Source: a bacterium (GTDB lineage Bacteria > Patescibacteriota > CPR2 > UBA1875 > JAJYID01). Taken from it: DNA of 52,333 nt. The first letter of the stretch is position 1. Every line of letters starts with the position of its first letter. This document shows, piece by piece, positions 15,400 through 24,163 of this stretch. The notes under the pieces were generated by a model. It worked only from the letters and a program-made list of their open reading frames with translations. It was not told the DNA's origin and made no database searches. The stretch is taken from positions 1 through 52,333 of the forward strand of contig JAJYJC010000004.1 in assembly GCA_021796415.1 (NCBI GenBank), in the 5' to 3' direction. The position numbers and the translations under genes were made by a program.

Positions 15400-16158
15400 C
15401 TACTGTCTTGCCAACTTCCTTTTCACGTCCACATCTTCCGGATCTATTTCAAGTATTTGAGTCAAAACTTTGGTAAATTTATCCTTCTGGCCGTTTGCCT
15501 CATATGCTTCAGCGAGCATCTTCATATGCTTTACGTTTGGCTCGTCCGCCAAATCGTTTAACGTTTCAAGTGCTTTAATCGCCTTCTTGTCGCTATGGTC
15601 CTTTCTAGCGGCAAGGGCCAGATTTATGTAGCGGTTTTTAATATCCGGATTTATGGCTGTTGCCTTCTCAAACGCTGATACCGCGCTTCGGTAATCTTTC
15701 ATTTTGTAATGGCTGAGGCCAAGATTGTTAAACGCCACATCATTCATTGGATCGTACTCTGTGGCTTTCTCATAAGCATTCACAGAATCCTCAAAATTAT
15801 CCTCGCTAAAGAAAATGTTTCCCAGAGCAAAGTACGCATGAGGATTTCTTCTGTCCTTTTTTATGGCTTCAATCAAGAGCTTTTCAGCCTCTCTCATTTT
15901 CCCTTTGGCAAACAAGCTGTTTGCATCAGAAATTAATCGGTCGGCCTCTCTCTCTTCTGCGTCTGTGCCTATCATTTCCCCCTCTTTTTCAAGAATCATG
16001 TTTTCTTCGGGGTCTTCTTCCGGAATAACTTCTTCCCCCGGCTCGTCATGTACTTTGGGCTTTGGTTTTTCCTGGACCTTTTCCGGTTGCATGTTCGCCT
16101 GCCTGACCAGATAAAAAGCGCCTGCTGCCAATATAATAATTGTGATGATTTCCCACAT
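15400..16158 (-). CDS. Membrane-anchored TPR-repeat protein
   Basis: The protein has an N-terminal hydrophobic anchor (about residues 3-18), an acidic Pro/Glu-rich linker (about 25-75) and then tandem tetratricopeptide repeats (for example NPHAYFALGNIFFSEDNFEDSVNAYEKA and DVAFNNLGLSHYKMKDYRSAVSAFEKA). 252 aa. TPR proteins scaffold complexes; no partner can be named. It is the last gene of the trk-rluD-holB-PSP1-TPR run, ending at a terminator. Confidence 0.8.
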   Translation of the reverse strand: MWEIITIIILAAGAFYLVRQANMQPEKVQEKPKPKVHDEPGEEVIPEEDPEENMILEKEGEMIGTDAEEREADRLISDANSLFAKGKMREAEKLLIEAIKKDRRNPHAYFALGNIFFSEDNFEDSVNAYEKATEYDPMNDVAFNNLGLSHYKMKDYRSAVSAFEKATAINPDIKNRYINLALAARKDHSDKKAIKALETLNDLADEPNVKHMKMLAEAYEANGQKDKFTKVLTQILEIDPEDVDVKRKLARQ

Positions 16159-16214
16159 GATTGAATTTCCAATTTTTAATTTTCAGTTTTCATTAAATCT
16201 ATATTTATCCATTT

Positions 16215-16871
16215 TCAGCTCTTAGCTTTAGAACCGCCGTTTTCCCGCTCAAATGACAAGCAGCACATCAGTTTGCCGCAAATGCCTGAGACTTTACTGG
16301 CATTTCTTGAACCTTCATATTGCTCCCTCACCATATCCATTGAAATATTTTCCAAGCGAGTCAAGAAACTCTTGCAGCATATCGGCCTTCCGCATGGCCC
16401 GAAGCCATCCAGAATTCTGGCCTCATCTCTCTGTCCCATCTGACGAAGCAAAACTGTTTTTTGCAGCTGCCTCGAGAGATCTCTCACGAGATTTCTGAAA
16501 TCAACTCTCGAATCTGCAGTAAAGTAAAAAGTCACCTTTTCCCCGTCGAGTGAAAATTCAAAATCCACAAACTTCATGTCCAGTTTGTGTTCGTCCACTT
16601 TTTTATGAAATATGTCGATATAACCGCTGTGGTCCAGCTTCAACCTTCTCAGCCTTTCCGTATCTCGCTCAGTTAAAACCTTCACGATATCTTTAAGCGG
16701 CTGATCTTTGGTCTGCTTGACTGTCTTATTGATGTACCTTACCGAGCCCACTTCTTCGTCGTGGATGGTGTCCACCAATACAAAATCGCCTATCTTTATT
16801 TCCTCGGAAGGCTGTTTGAAATCATATATTTTAATTCCCGATCTCAGTTGTACTCCTACCGCTTTTGCCAT
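16215..16871 (-). CDS. PSP1-domain protein (RicT/YaaT-like)
   Basis: It has the PSP1 C-terminal domain with the cysteine pattern GPCGRPICC and GICGKLMCC, as in B. subtilis RicT (YaaT), part of an Fe-S Y-complex that affects RNase Y mRNA processing. 218 aa. It lies directly downstream of the DnaX delta-prime gene, the same neighbourhood as in many Firmicutes (holB-yaaT), which supports the call. An AGGAGA Shine-Dalgarno sequence lies in the family B leader. Confidence 0.85.
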   Translation of the reverse strand: MAKAVGVQLRSGIKIYDFKQPSEEIKIGDFVLVDTIHDEEVGSVRYINKTVKQTKDQPLKDIVKVLTERDTERLRRLKLDHSGYIDIFHKKVDEHKLDMKFVDFEFSLDGEKVTFYFTADSRVDFRNLVRDLSRQLQKTVLLRQMGQRDEARILDGFGPCGRPICCKSFLTRLENISMDMVREQYEGSRNASKVSGICGKLMCCLSFERENGGSKAKS

Positions 16872-16995
16872 TTGCTAATTCTCTCCTACCAACTACCAAT
16901 CATACTTATTTACTAATTCTTGCTTAGTTTGCCCGGCTGAATATTTGACCATTTTAGAACCTGTACATTGGTATTATTGGTAATTGGTTACACTT
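16872..16995. repeat. Spacer repeat family B, copy 3 (holB-PSP1)
   Basis: It opens TTCTCTCCTACCAACTACCA and closes TTGGTAATTGGTTACACT. It matches the nusG and rplK spacers although it lies in an unrelated operon. Its end encodes the last residues and stop of the delta-prime protein. Confidence 0.8.
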
Positions 16996-17774
16996 ATTAT
17001 TAAATTTTCCAGAACAAATCTGGCTGACAAATTTCTGTTTAAATATTGCCTGGATCTTGCCAATAATTCCAGTTTTTCTACCGCGCCTGCATCCTGATCA
17101 AGGAAAGAACGCCTCAGAATGGTTTCAAGTCCATCCAGTAAATCCCCTGCAAGCTTTCTGTCTTTGCCGTATTTCTCAACTTTGTGAAATCTGTCCGCCA
17201 GAGAGCTTGACTCCAAGATTTCTCTCGCATCAGCTAAACCTTCCTCGGTTGCCTGAACCCGATCGCTTGTGCCAAAATCTACCAGTTGGCTCCTGGAAAC
17301 GATTGTCTCTGGCAATAGCAATTTGTCCTCGGCAATCAATATGATAATACTTTTTTCAGGAGGCTCCTCGAGCGTCTTTAACATCGCATTTGCGCTCTCC
17401 TCTGTCATCAGGTGCGCATCCTGGACAATAGCAATCTTGTGGCCTGCCTGATACGGCTTCAGGCTTAACTTATGGTTTAGCTCCCGAATCTCGGCAATTT
17501 TTATTCTTTCGCTTCCGCCATGTGCCGTCTGGTTCGTGACGCCGCCAATAATCATGACGTCTGGATGATTGCCTGATGCAAACAATTTGCAATTTGCGCA
17601 TTCATTACAGCCGCTGCCATTCTCGCAAACAACGCTCTTGGCAAAGCTCATCGCTGTCTCTGCCTTTCCAGATCCCTTCTGGCCTACAAACAGCATAAAC
17701 TGGGTATATTCCCTTGTTTTGGCCTGCTCGTCCAAATACCTTTGATGTCCCCTATTTTTAAGCCGAATATCCAT
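16974..17774 (-). CDS. holB: DNA polymerase III delta-prime-like clamp-loader subunit
   Basis: This is a clamp-loader AAA+ subunit. It has a degenerate P-loop GQKGSGK, a zinc module CENGSGCNECANC, the segment EESANAMLKTLEEPPEKSIIILIA typical of delta-prime/DnaX, and an SRS sequence in the sensor region. 266 aa. The last residues (SVTNYQ) and the stop codon come from the family B repeat, so the native C-terminus may have been shorter. Confidence 0.88.
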   Translation of the reverse strand: MDIRLKNRGHQRYLDEQAKTREYTQFMLFVGQKGSGKAETAMSFAKSVVCENGSGCNECANCKLFASGNHPDVMIIGGVTNQTAHGGSERIKIAEIRELNHKLSLKPYQAGHKIAIVQDAHLMTEESANAMLKTLEEPPEKSIIILIAEDKLLLPETIVSRSQLVDFGTSDRVQATEEGLADAREILESSSLADRFHKVEKYGKDRKLAGDLLDGLETILRRSFLDQDAGAVEKLELLARSRQYLNRNLSARFVLENLIISVTNYQ

Positions 17775-17822
17775 AAGTAAAGAAATTATAGCAGTTTAAC
17801 ACGGTAAAATCCAGCTATAAAG

Positions 17823-18716
17823 CTACTCCTGTTTTTCTAGAAAAATCCTCAAATATTTTGGTAAATCGGAGTGAAAGGAATACATTTTGCCGTTTAGCTT
17901 AAATGACAGGTCTGAAGCATGGAGAAATTGGCGAGCAAGTCCGGATCTGTCATCTCGCCTGCCATATGTTTTATCCCCTACCACAGGATAACCAATGGCC
18001 GCGAGATGAACTCTGATCTGGTGCGTCCTGCCTGTAATAATTTTAACTTTTAGAAGGGTCATTTGACTAATCCGACACCCGGTGTCGGATTGGTTGTAAT
18101 AATGCACAACTTCATATTCTGTAAAGGCATCTTTCCCTGTATCTGAAGCTTCCATTTTTTTCCTGTCCTTCTCCGACCTGCGTATCGGAATTTCAATTTT
18201 CCCATTTTCCGGCTCAACATGACCCCATACGAGAGCTAGATAAATTTTCTCAAATTTTCTACTCTTTATTTCTCTTTTCAATGCCCTTTCGGTATCGCTG
18301 TTTTTCGCAAAAACAATTAACCCCGATGTGTCCTTGTCTAGCCGATGCACAACTCCCGGCCTCTCGTCACTCTCAATATCAATTTTGGGACGCACAGCAT
18401 CAAGCAGCGTGCCTGTTTTGTGATTTGAGTCCGGATAGACAACGATTCCCGGATCTTTATCGATCACAATAATATCCTTATTCTCAAAGACAATTTTAAC
18501 TTTCGGGATGACTTGCTTCAATCCCTTATCCTTAGCGTCCTGGACCTCGACATTGTCACCCGCTTCTAATATAATGCTTGGCTTGCCTGCTCTCCCATTT
18601 ACAAAAACCAACCGCTCCTTTATATAATTCTGGGCTTTATTTCTCGAAATACCAAGTATGTCAGCAACAAAAACATCGAGCCTTTCGCCCCTCCCTTGGT
18701 AAACTTTTTTATTCAT
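17823..18716 (-). CDS. rluD: RluD-type 23S rRNA pseudouridine synthase
   Basis: An N-terminal S4 RNA-binding domain (about residues 10-60) is followed by the RluA-family catalytic domain with GVVHRLDKDTSGL, catalytic Asp127. The C-terminal RTHQIRVHLAAIGYPVVGD motif is complete. 297 aa. The ATG overlaps the stop of the upstream Trk-like gene (TAATG). Residues of about 208-218 (NQSDTGCRISQ) interrupt the usual strand before LLKVKIITGRTHQ and are encoded by a GC-rich palindrome. This is probably an in-frame repeat insertion in a surface loop. Confidence 0.93.
   Translation of the reverse strand: MNKKVYQGRGERLDVFVADILGISRNKAQNYIKERLVFVNGRAGKPSIILEAGDNVEVQDAKDKGLKQVIPKVKIVFENKDIIVIDKDPGIVVYPDSNHKTGTLLDAVRPKIDIESDERPGVVHRLDKDTSGLIVFAKNSDTERALKREIKSRKFEKIYLALVWGHVEPENGKIEIPIRRSEKDRKKMEASDTGKDAFTEYEVVHYYNQSDTGCRISQMTLLKVKIITGRTHQIRVHLAAIGYPVVGDKTYGRRDDRSGLARQFLHASDLSFKLNGKMYSFHSDLPKYLRIFLEKQE
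18069..18091. repeat. Palindrome AATCCGACACC/GGTGTCGGATT inside rluD
   Basis: It has 11-bp arms, perfectly complementary around a single base. It is in frame within the coding sequence. The ACACCCGGTGT core recurs in the non-coding stretch at about 36097-36107. Confidence 0.85.
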
Positions 18717-19720
18717 TACACCTTTATTTTTTGCGAGACTTTTTCCAGTTGTTTTCTGGCACCCATCAGAATCAATTTGTCGTTTACGCTAAGCATTTCA
18801 TTACCCGCCGGATTTATCTTCGTAGAACCGTCAACTCGATTTACCGCCAACACGGCAACATCGTCAGTCTGGGAAAGATAAAATGAGAGGGGTCTGTTTA
18901 CAAAAACCGATCCGGGGCCGATTTGCACTTCTTCAATCTGCAGTTCATCATGCTTGCCGTCTACAATAATGTCAAGAAAGTCAACAACAGCCGGCCTTAG
19001 CGCCATAGTGGCGATATGATACCCCGCTATCTGCTCCGGCATGGTTACTTCATTTGCGCCGGCTTTTTTGATTTTGGCCATGCCCTCTTCTCTTCTGGCT
19101 CTTGCGATGATATAGACATCCGGATTTAAGCTTCTTGCTGACAAAACAATATACAGGCTGTCCACCTCTGAACCGGGGACGATAATGACACTTTTTGCTT
19201 TCAAGATGCCAGCCTTTAAAAGGACATGTTCCTCGGTGGGATCTCCTTGTATGACCACATAATCTCTTTTTAGCGCCGCTTCTGTCTCCACGGGGTCTCT
19301 GTCAATCACTACGAAATCAACTTTCTCTTCTTCAAGCTCCTCCGCTATTTGCCGCCCCACTCTGCCATACCCGCAGATAATGTAGTGGTCTGTATATGAT
19401 TTAATTTTTTTCTCCATGTTCTTTTTCCTCCGATTTTCTTTAAAAGTTCCTTCAAAAAAATATTCAGCAATAAATTTTATGACATATGCAACTATGGCAT
19501 AACTGCCGAGTATCAGGACCAGAATAAGAATCTGCTGCAGAATCGATCCACTCGCCTCATGATAAAAATGCGTAAGCAGCACTAGCGCAGTCTGATAAAA
19601 AGCGCTCCAAAGGTTATCTCCATTTAACATCATAAAACCTGCTGTTCCCACTGTCAAAAGAACGGCAAACAGAAGCACGAGCACCTTCAGAACATCTGTT
19701 TTTGTATTTTGGTCGTTCAT
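18716..19720 (-). CDS. Trk/Kch-type protein: two-helix pore-like domain with TrkA-N and TrkA-C (RCK) domains
   Basis: The architecture is that of RCK-gated K+ channels: membrane helix (about residues 11-33), a re-entrant-like stretch, a second helix (about 62-85), then a Rossmann RCK domain (HYIICGYGRVGRQIAEEL, with VVIDRDP) and a TrkA-C domain. 334 aa. The selectivity filter TVGYGD is absent. The equivalent region reads TALVLLTHFYHEASG, so this is unlikely to be an ordinary K+ channel. It may be a nucleotide-sensing membrane protein or an altered channel. A GGAGGG Shine-Dalgarno sequence precedes the ATG. Confidence 0.8.
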   Translation of the reverse strand: MNDQNTKTDVLKVLVLLFAVLLTVGTAGFMMLNGDNLWSAFYQTALVLLTHFYHEASGSILQQILILVLILGSYAIVAYVIKFIAEYFFEGTFKENRRKKNMEKKIKSYTDHYIICGYGRVGRQIAEELEEEKVDFVVIDRDPVETEAALKRDYVVIQGDPTEEHVLLKAGILKAKSVIIVPGSEVDSLYIVLSARSLNPDVYIIARARREEGMAKIKKAGANEVTMPEQIAGYHIATMALRPAVVDFLDIIVDGKHDELQIEEVQIGPGSVFVNRPLSFYLSQTDDVAVLAVNRVDGSTKINPAGNEMLSVNDKLILMGARKQLEKVSQKIKV

Positions 19721-20075
19721 TTACCCTCCGCCATAGATAAATTATAGCATTTTTAATGGACCAATATAATGTTTTTATGAGAAAACCCCGAAATCGAACC
19801 TTGCGGCTATCGGTTCGAAAGGCGAGCGAAAAACTTTAGCGATCTTTTAAAAATATGACTTCCGGAATCGGCTTTCCTGCCTGCCGGCGGGCAGGTTGTC
19901 ATTTTTTAAATTTAAGCAAAGTTTTAAGCGACACCTTGAGAATCCGCTTAAGCCGCAATTTTTGCTTCATTTTTTCTAAAAAAGTGAAAAAAGAAAAATT
20001 ATTTTTATGGATTCCGAATCCCAGCCAAAGGAGGACAGACGAGACCGGAATGACAAGAGGAAATAACAAAATTTT
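19721..20075. other. 355-bp spacer between rpsI and the trk-like gene
   Basis: No gene is visible. It contains the trk promoter, an inverted pair GAACC/GGTTC at about 19797-19815, the GC-rich palindrome CTGCCTGCCGGCGGGCAG (19879-19896) and a GGATTCC...GGAATGAC-type repeat at about 20008-20054. No clear terminator for the long ribosomal operon is recognisable here. Confidence 0.5.
19741..19769 (-). promoter_or_regulatory. Promoter of the trk-rluD-holB operon
   Basis: -10 TATAAT (19746-19741) with an upstream TGC (extended -10) and a weak -35 TTATAT at 17 bp. It lies 20 bp upstream of the trk-like start. Confidence 0.6.
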
Positions 20076-20486
20076 CTATCTCTTTGAGAACTGTGGAGCT
20101 TTTCTGGCTCTCTTCAAGCCGTATTTCTTTCTTTCTTTTGCCCTGGGATCTCTGGTTAAAAATCCTGACTTTCGAAGAGTGGTTTTGTTTGCTTCGTTAT
20201 AGTCAACCAGTGCGCGCGATATTCCGTGGGTTATAGCATCCAACTGTCCGCTTTTCCCGCCTCCAGCGACAACTACCGATATATCAAACTTCTTGGATAG
20301 GCCCAGAAGTTCAAGCGGTGAAAAAATCTTTTCTCTATCAATGGGATTTGTGAAGTAATCTTTGTAACTTTTTCCGTTTACAATGACATTTCCCGCACCA
20401 GAATACAGTCTGACTCTTGCGACAGCTTCCTTCCTTCTGCCGACAGCTGCATTATATTTGCCTTTAAACTGAATTTCTTTTTCCAT
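20076..20486 (-). CDS. rpsI: 30S ribosomal protein S9
   Basis: S9 contacts P-site tRNA with its C-terminal tail. The [17 protein letters not shown] start and the C-terminal [29 protein letters not shown] block are complete, including the terminal KR. 136 aa. It is coupled to rplM by a TAATG overlap. Last gene of the merged ribosomal operon. Confidence 0.98.
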   Translation of the reverse strand: MEKEIQFKGKYNAAVGRRKEAVARVRLYSGAGNVIVNGKSYKDYFTNPIDREKIFSPLELLGLSKKFDISVVVAGGGKSGQLDAITHGISRALVDYNEANKTTLRKSGFLTRDPRAKERKKYGLKRARKAPQFSKR

Positions 20487-20935
20487 TATTTCTGAACCTT
20501 CCCTTTTTCAATGCGCAACTCTATCGGTTTTTGCGCCTCATGTTTATGTTTTTCGTCTGAATAAATTTTAAGCTTTTTCAAAAATTCTTTTTGCAATCTG
20601 TTTTTGGGAAGCATACCGGATATAGCATGCACTAAAATGTATTCCGGTTTTTTTTCTATCATCTCCTTAAATGTGGTGGTCCTAAGACCGCCGGGATACC
20701 AGCTGTGCGAATAATACTTCTTATCTTCAAACTTGTTGCCGGTAACTTTAACCTTTGCCGCATTTATAATGATAACAAAATCTCCGGTATCCATATGGGG
20801 GGAAAAGTCCGGCTTGTCCTTGCCCCGCAAAATGTCGCTTACAATAGCTGCCACCTTGCCCAAAGTCTGGCCTTTTGCGTCTATCAGATACCATTTTCTG
20901 TCTATATCACCCTTTTTGGGAATGAATGTTTTCAT
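20486..20935 (-). CDS. rplM: 50S ribosomal protein L13
   Basis: The motifs [36 protein letters not shown] and [12 protein letters not shown] are diagnostic. 149 aa. The start overlaps the rplQ stop by 4 bases, and the stop overlaps the rpsI start, so rplQ-rplM-rpsI are tightly coupled. Confidence 0.98.
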   Translation of the reverse strand: MKTFIPKKGDIDRKWYLIDAKGQTLGKVAAIVSDILRGKDKPDFSPHMDTGDFVIIINAAKVKVTGNKFEDKKYYSHSWYPGGLRTTTFKEMIEKKPEYILVHAISGMLPKNRLQKEFLKKLKIYSDEKHKHEAQKPIELRIEKGKVQK

Positions 20936-21402
20936 TTCTTTGCCTCCTTAACCGCCGGTTTCTTTGCGCCAGACTTCTTGGTGTCGCTTGCTTTTTTAGT
21001 GTCTGTTTTCGCTTTTGTTTTTACCGCTTTCTTTGTAAGCTTCTCCGTGTCAAGCAGTTCGATGTATGCCATCTCGGCGGCATCGCCCGGCCTTATGCCA
21101 AGCTTTACGATTCTTGTGTAACCGCCTTTTCTCGATTCATACAACGGCGCAATCTCGGTAATAATTTTCTCAGTGGCGTTTTTGTCAAGCAGGTACGCAT
21201 TTAAGCGCCTTCTGGTTACGAAATTATCTTTGCTTCCCTTTGTGATTAGCTTTTCAACAATCGGCCGTATTTCCTTCGCTTTTGGCAGTGTGGTTTTAAT
21301 CTTTTCGTGGAGAATCAAAGAGGTGGCGAGATTTCTAAGCATTAAATCCCGATGTCCCTTTTCCCTCTTAAATTTTCTTCCTGTGTAACTATGCCTGTGC
21401 AT
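20932..21402 (-). CDS. rplQ: 50S ribosomal protein L17 with basic tail
   Basis: MHRHSYTGRKFKREKGHRDLMLRNLATSLILHEKI is the standard L17 N-terminus. The core ends at about residue 122 (YIELLDTEKL). A Lys/Ala/Thr-rich extension of about 30 residues follows. It overlaps the rpoA 3' end by 14 bases. Similar lysine-rich tails occur on S5, L22 and L1 in this window. Confidence 0.97.
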   Translation of the reverse strand: MHRHSYTGRKFKREKGHRDLMLRNLATSLILHEKIKTTLPKAKEIRPIVEKLITKGSKDNFVTRRRLNAYLLDKNATEKIITEIAPLYESRKGGYTRIVKLGIRPGDAAEMAYIELLDTEKLTKKAVKTKAKTDTKKASDTKKSGAKKPAVKEAKK

Positions 21403-22360
21403 CTTCTGATTCCTGTTTCTCTGTTGCTTCTTTATCCTTTAATAATCCCAGCTCCTCTAGTTTCTCCATAACTTCGTCATAAGCCTTGGCGCCAAAACCC
21501 TTAAGCCCCTTTAGTTCGTCAAAGCTTCTCTTCAAGATGTCATCTACTGTTTTGATGTCGTTATTTAGAAGTGCGTTCGTGGTTCTCGGAGATAAGTTTA
21601 TTTCCTCAACCATTATGCCGGATGAAGGATCGTCGATGTTCTCGAGCTTCTCTTCCCGCCTCTTTATCGAGGCGCTTTCTTTGCCGCTTAAGACCAGGAA
21701 GTGGTCCACTAAGAACTCTGCAGATCTCGATAGTGCTTCTTCGGGAGTTATGGTTCCGTCTGTCTCAACTTCCAAAACAAGCTTATCCAAGTTTGTCATT
21801 TGCCCAACACGAGTGCTTTCAACGTTATATCTGACTCTTCGAATTGGCGAAAAAAGAGCATCAAGCGCAATAAAGCCAACGCCCAGTTTTTCTTTCCTTC
21901 TTTTCTCAACTGTTATATAACCTCGTCCTCTTTCGATCCTAAGCTCTATATCCAACTTTGCATTTTTTGCATCAAGGGTTGCTATGTGGAGATCCGGGTT
22001 CATGATTTCTACTTCTGAATTCTTTTGGATCTTGGCAGCCGTCACCTCTCCTGCGCCTGATGCCGATAAGGTTAAGTACTGAGGCTCATCGGTTAGAGAT
22101 TTAACCCTTAATTTTTTTAGATTCATTATGATCTCAACCACATCTTCCTTGACATTTGGAATTGTTGAGAATTCGTGCAGGACGCCCTCTATCTTTACTG
22201 ATGTAACTGCCGATCCTTCAAGCGATGAAAGCAAAACTCTTCGCAGCGAATTCCCAAGAGTCATACCATAACCGGGATGCAATGGCTCTATGTTGAAAAC
22301 GGCTGCATTGTTTTTTGATTCTTGTTTTTTAATCTCTGGAAGTTGTATTTCGTGTAACAC
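21389..22360 (-). CDS. rpoA: RNA polymerase subunit alpha
   Basis: The N-terminal assembly domain contains EPLHPGYGMTLGNSLRRVLLSSLEG, and the C-terminal domain with helix-hairpin-helix (INLSPRTTNALLNNDIKTV, LKGLKGFGAKAYDEV) follows at about residue 245. 323 aa. The start codon is GTG with an AGAAGGGAG Shine-Dalgarno sequence. It is in the alpha-operon position after rpsD. Confidence 0.98.
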   Translation of the reverse strand: MLHEIQLPEIKKQESKNNAAVFNIEPLHPGYGMTLGNSLRRVLLSSLEGSAVTSVKIEGVLHEFSTIPNVKEDVVEIIMNLKKLRVKSLTDEPQYLTLSASGAGEVTAAKIQKNSEVEIMNPDLHIATLDAKNAKLDIELRIERGRGYITVEKRRKEKLGVGFIALDALFSPIRRVRYNVESTRVGQMTNLDKLVLEVETDGTITPEEALSRSAEFLVDHFLVLSGKESASIKRREEKLENIDDPSSGIMVEEINLSPRTTNALLNNDIKTVDDILKRSFDELKGLKGFGAKAYDEVMEKLEELGLLKDKEATEKQESEDAQA

Positions 22361-22454
22361 GTGGTCTCCCTTCTGCCATTTGTTGAATGGCTTATTGTTT
22401 GTGATTTAATTTAAATGATTTTAATCCTAGTTGCCTGATTACCTAATTCCCATT

Positions 22455-23081
22455 CTATTTTGAATATAATTCCACTATTAATTGTTCGTTGATATTTGGA
22501 TCAATATCCTCTCTTTGAGGAATGCCTTTTACCTCACCTTTTAGTTTTGCAATGTCGGCCATTAACCAAGGTGATTCCTGATTTTCTTTTTTCTTCACAA
22601 TTTCTTTAAAATAATTGTTTGATTGCTTTGACTTTTTAACTTCTATTTTATCACCCGGCTTTAGTTCAAATGACGGGATATCAACCTTCTTGCCATTTAC
22701 TGTGAAATGTCCGTGTTTGATTAACTGTCTTGCCAATCGTCTTGAAGTTGCAAAGCCCATCCTGTAAACCACATTGTCAAATCTCATCTCTAATAACTGT
22801 AAAAGAACTTCGCCGGTTAATCCCTGTTTGCCTTCTGCCTTCTTATAATAATTTCGAAACTGTTCTTCTAAAACACCATAAATTCTCTTTACCTTTTGCT
22901 TTGCGCGCAGCTGCGTCCCGTATTCGCTAACCTTCTTTCTTGCTGATGCAAGGCCATGAACTCCGGGTGCGTATGTGCGGCGAACCACCGGACATTTCTG
23001 GGAGTAGCATTTTTCCCCTTTGATGAACAGTTTTTCGCCCTCACGCCTGCATTGCCTGCATTGTTCTTTAATCTTTGCCAT
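22455..23081 (-). CDS. rpsD: 30S ribosomal protein S4 (zinc-type)
   Basis: S4 nucleates 30S assembly. The start at 23081 forms TAATG with the rpsK stop; a reading to 23111 is rejected. The N-terminus has four cysteines (Cys8, Cys11, Cys25, Cys30) as in zinc-binding S4. The S4 RNA-binding domain (SRRLARQLIKHGHFTVNGKKVDIPSF) and the C-terminal QLIVELYSK are intact. 208 aa. Confidence 0.98.
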   Translation of the reverse strand: MAKIKEQCRQCRREGEKLFIKGEKCYSQKCPVVRRTYAPGVHGLASARKKVSEYGTQLRAKQKVKRIYGVLEEQFRNYYKKAEGKQGLTGEVLLQLLEMRFDNVVYRMGFATSRRLARQLIKHGHFTVNGKKVDIPSFELKPGDKIEVKKSKQSNNYFKEIVKKKENQESPWLMADIAKLKGEVKGIPQREDIDPNINEQLIVELYSK

Positions 23082-23476
23082 TATACTCTCCTCGGTTTCT
23101 TTGCTCTGCATCCGTTATGGGGAAGCGGCGTTACATCTTTTATTGACTTTACATATATACCAAGAGATTGAAGCGCTCTGACAGCTGTTTCTCTGCCGGA
23201 ACCGATACCTTTTACATATACGTCTACTTCGCTTAAACCATAGGGTTTCGCCTTTTCGACTGCTGCTTCCATTGCTATCTGTGCCGCGTATGGGGTAGAC
23301 TTTCTCGACCCTTTAAATCCGGATGATCCGCTTGAACCCCAAGCGATAACATTTCCGGCTTCATCAGCAATAGAAATAATAGTGTTATTAAAAGTTGCCT
23401 TTATGTGAACTGTTCCTTTGTTTACAACTTTTTTAACTTTTTTTCTTTTTTTAACTGTTGCTTTTGGTTTTGCCAT
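23081..23476 (-). CDS. rpsK: 30S ribosomal protein S11
   Basis: The motifs [42 protein letters not shown] and the C-terminal [18 protein letters not shown] are diagnostic. 131 aa. No clear Shine-Dalgarno sequence lies before its ATG; the leader is the family C repeat. Confidence 0.98.
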   Translation of the reverse strand: MAKPKATVKKRKKVKKVVNKGTVHIKATFNNTIISIADEAGNVIAWGSSGSSGFKGSRKSTPYAAQIAMEAAVEKAKPYGLSEVDVYVKGIGSGRETAVRALQSLGIYVKSIKDVTPLPHNGCRAKKPRRV

Positions 23477-23562
23477 GATATTTTGGTTAATTGGTTAATC
23501 GGTGTATGGGTTCATGGAGATTTTTCCTACTAACCTACCTACCCATTCACCCAACAACCCAT
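23477..23562. repeat. Spacer repeat family C (rpsM-rpsK)
   Basis: GGTTAATTGGTTAATCGG on the left and CCTACTAACCTACC with ACCCATTCACCCAAC on the right form an imperfect hairpin that fills the spacer. Confidence 0.65.
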
Positions 23563-23949
23563 CTATGTTTTTGCTGAAGGTTTCTTCCTTCCGCTTCCAA
23601 CGCTTATCTTCTTTCCTCTTTTTGTTCTCGAATTTGTCTTGGTTCTTTGCCCTCTTACAGGAAGACCGGCCTTATGTCTCGCACCGCGATATGTGTTTAT
23701 GGCTTTCAGGCGATTGACATTCACGCTGACTTCGCGCCTAAGATCACCTTCTATTGTAAAATTTTTTGTGATGTATTCGCGAAGTTTTGTGAGTTCGCTC
23801 TCGGACAGATCCTTGGTTCTCTTGTTTGAATCAATTCCGGTGTCTTTTAGTATCTTTTTCGAGCGAGTCAAACCAATACCATAAATATATCGAAGAGATG
23901 CTTCTATTCTTTTTTCTTCCGGTATATTTACGCCTGCTATTCTTGCCAT
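23563..23949 (-). CDS. rpsM: 30S ribosomal protein S13
   Basis: [26 protein letters not shown] is the S13 start. The C-terminal basic tail with [20 protein letters not shown] contacts tRNA at the P site. 128 aa. An AAGGAA Shine-Dalgarno sequence lies in the repeat-derived leader. Confidence 0.98.
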   Translation of the reverse strand: MARIAGVNIPEEKRIEASLRYIYGIGLTRSKKILKDTGIDSNKRTKDLSESELTKLREYITKNFTIEGDLRREVSVNVNRLKAINTYRGARHKAGLPVRGQRTKTNSRTKRGKKISVGSGRKKPSAKT

Positions 23950-24022
23950 ATATTGGTTCCTTGGTTTATGGATTTATGGGTTTTCCTAATTACCTACTAA
24001 CCTATTTACCCATTGACCTATA
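23950..24022. repeat. Spacer repeat family C (rpmJ-rpsM)
   Basis: GGTTTATGGGTTTATGGG on the left and ACCTACTAACCTATTTACCC on the right, an imperfect inverted pair. It starts at the rpmJ stop codon. Confidence 0.65.
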
Positions 24023-24136
24023 TTATCCTTGCCTCTGCTTGTGCTTAGGATTCTCACAAATAACCCTAACCACGCCCTTTCGCCTGATTACTTTGCACTT
24101 TGAACAAATTTTCTTGACTCCTGCTCTAACCTTCAT
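24023..24136 (-). CDS. rpmJ: 50S ribosomal protein L36
   Basis: This 37-aa protein reads [20 protein letters not shown] at the start, then [17 protein letters not shown]. The zinc ligands Cys11, Cys14, Cys27 and His32 are all present. It lies between infA and rpsM, the standard place. Confidence 0.97.
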   Translation of the reverse strand: MKVRAGVKKICSKCKVIRRKGVVRVICENPKHKQRQG

Positions 24137-24163
24137 TGTTTTTCATCTTTTGGACGACTCCGA

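Noticed and set aside
19790-19860. tRNA-like inverted segments near 19797-19815
   Set aside because: No full cloverleaf or anticodon arm can be drawn.
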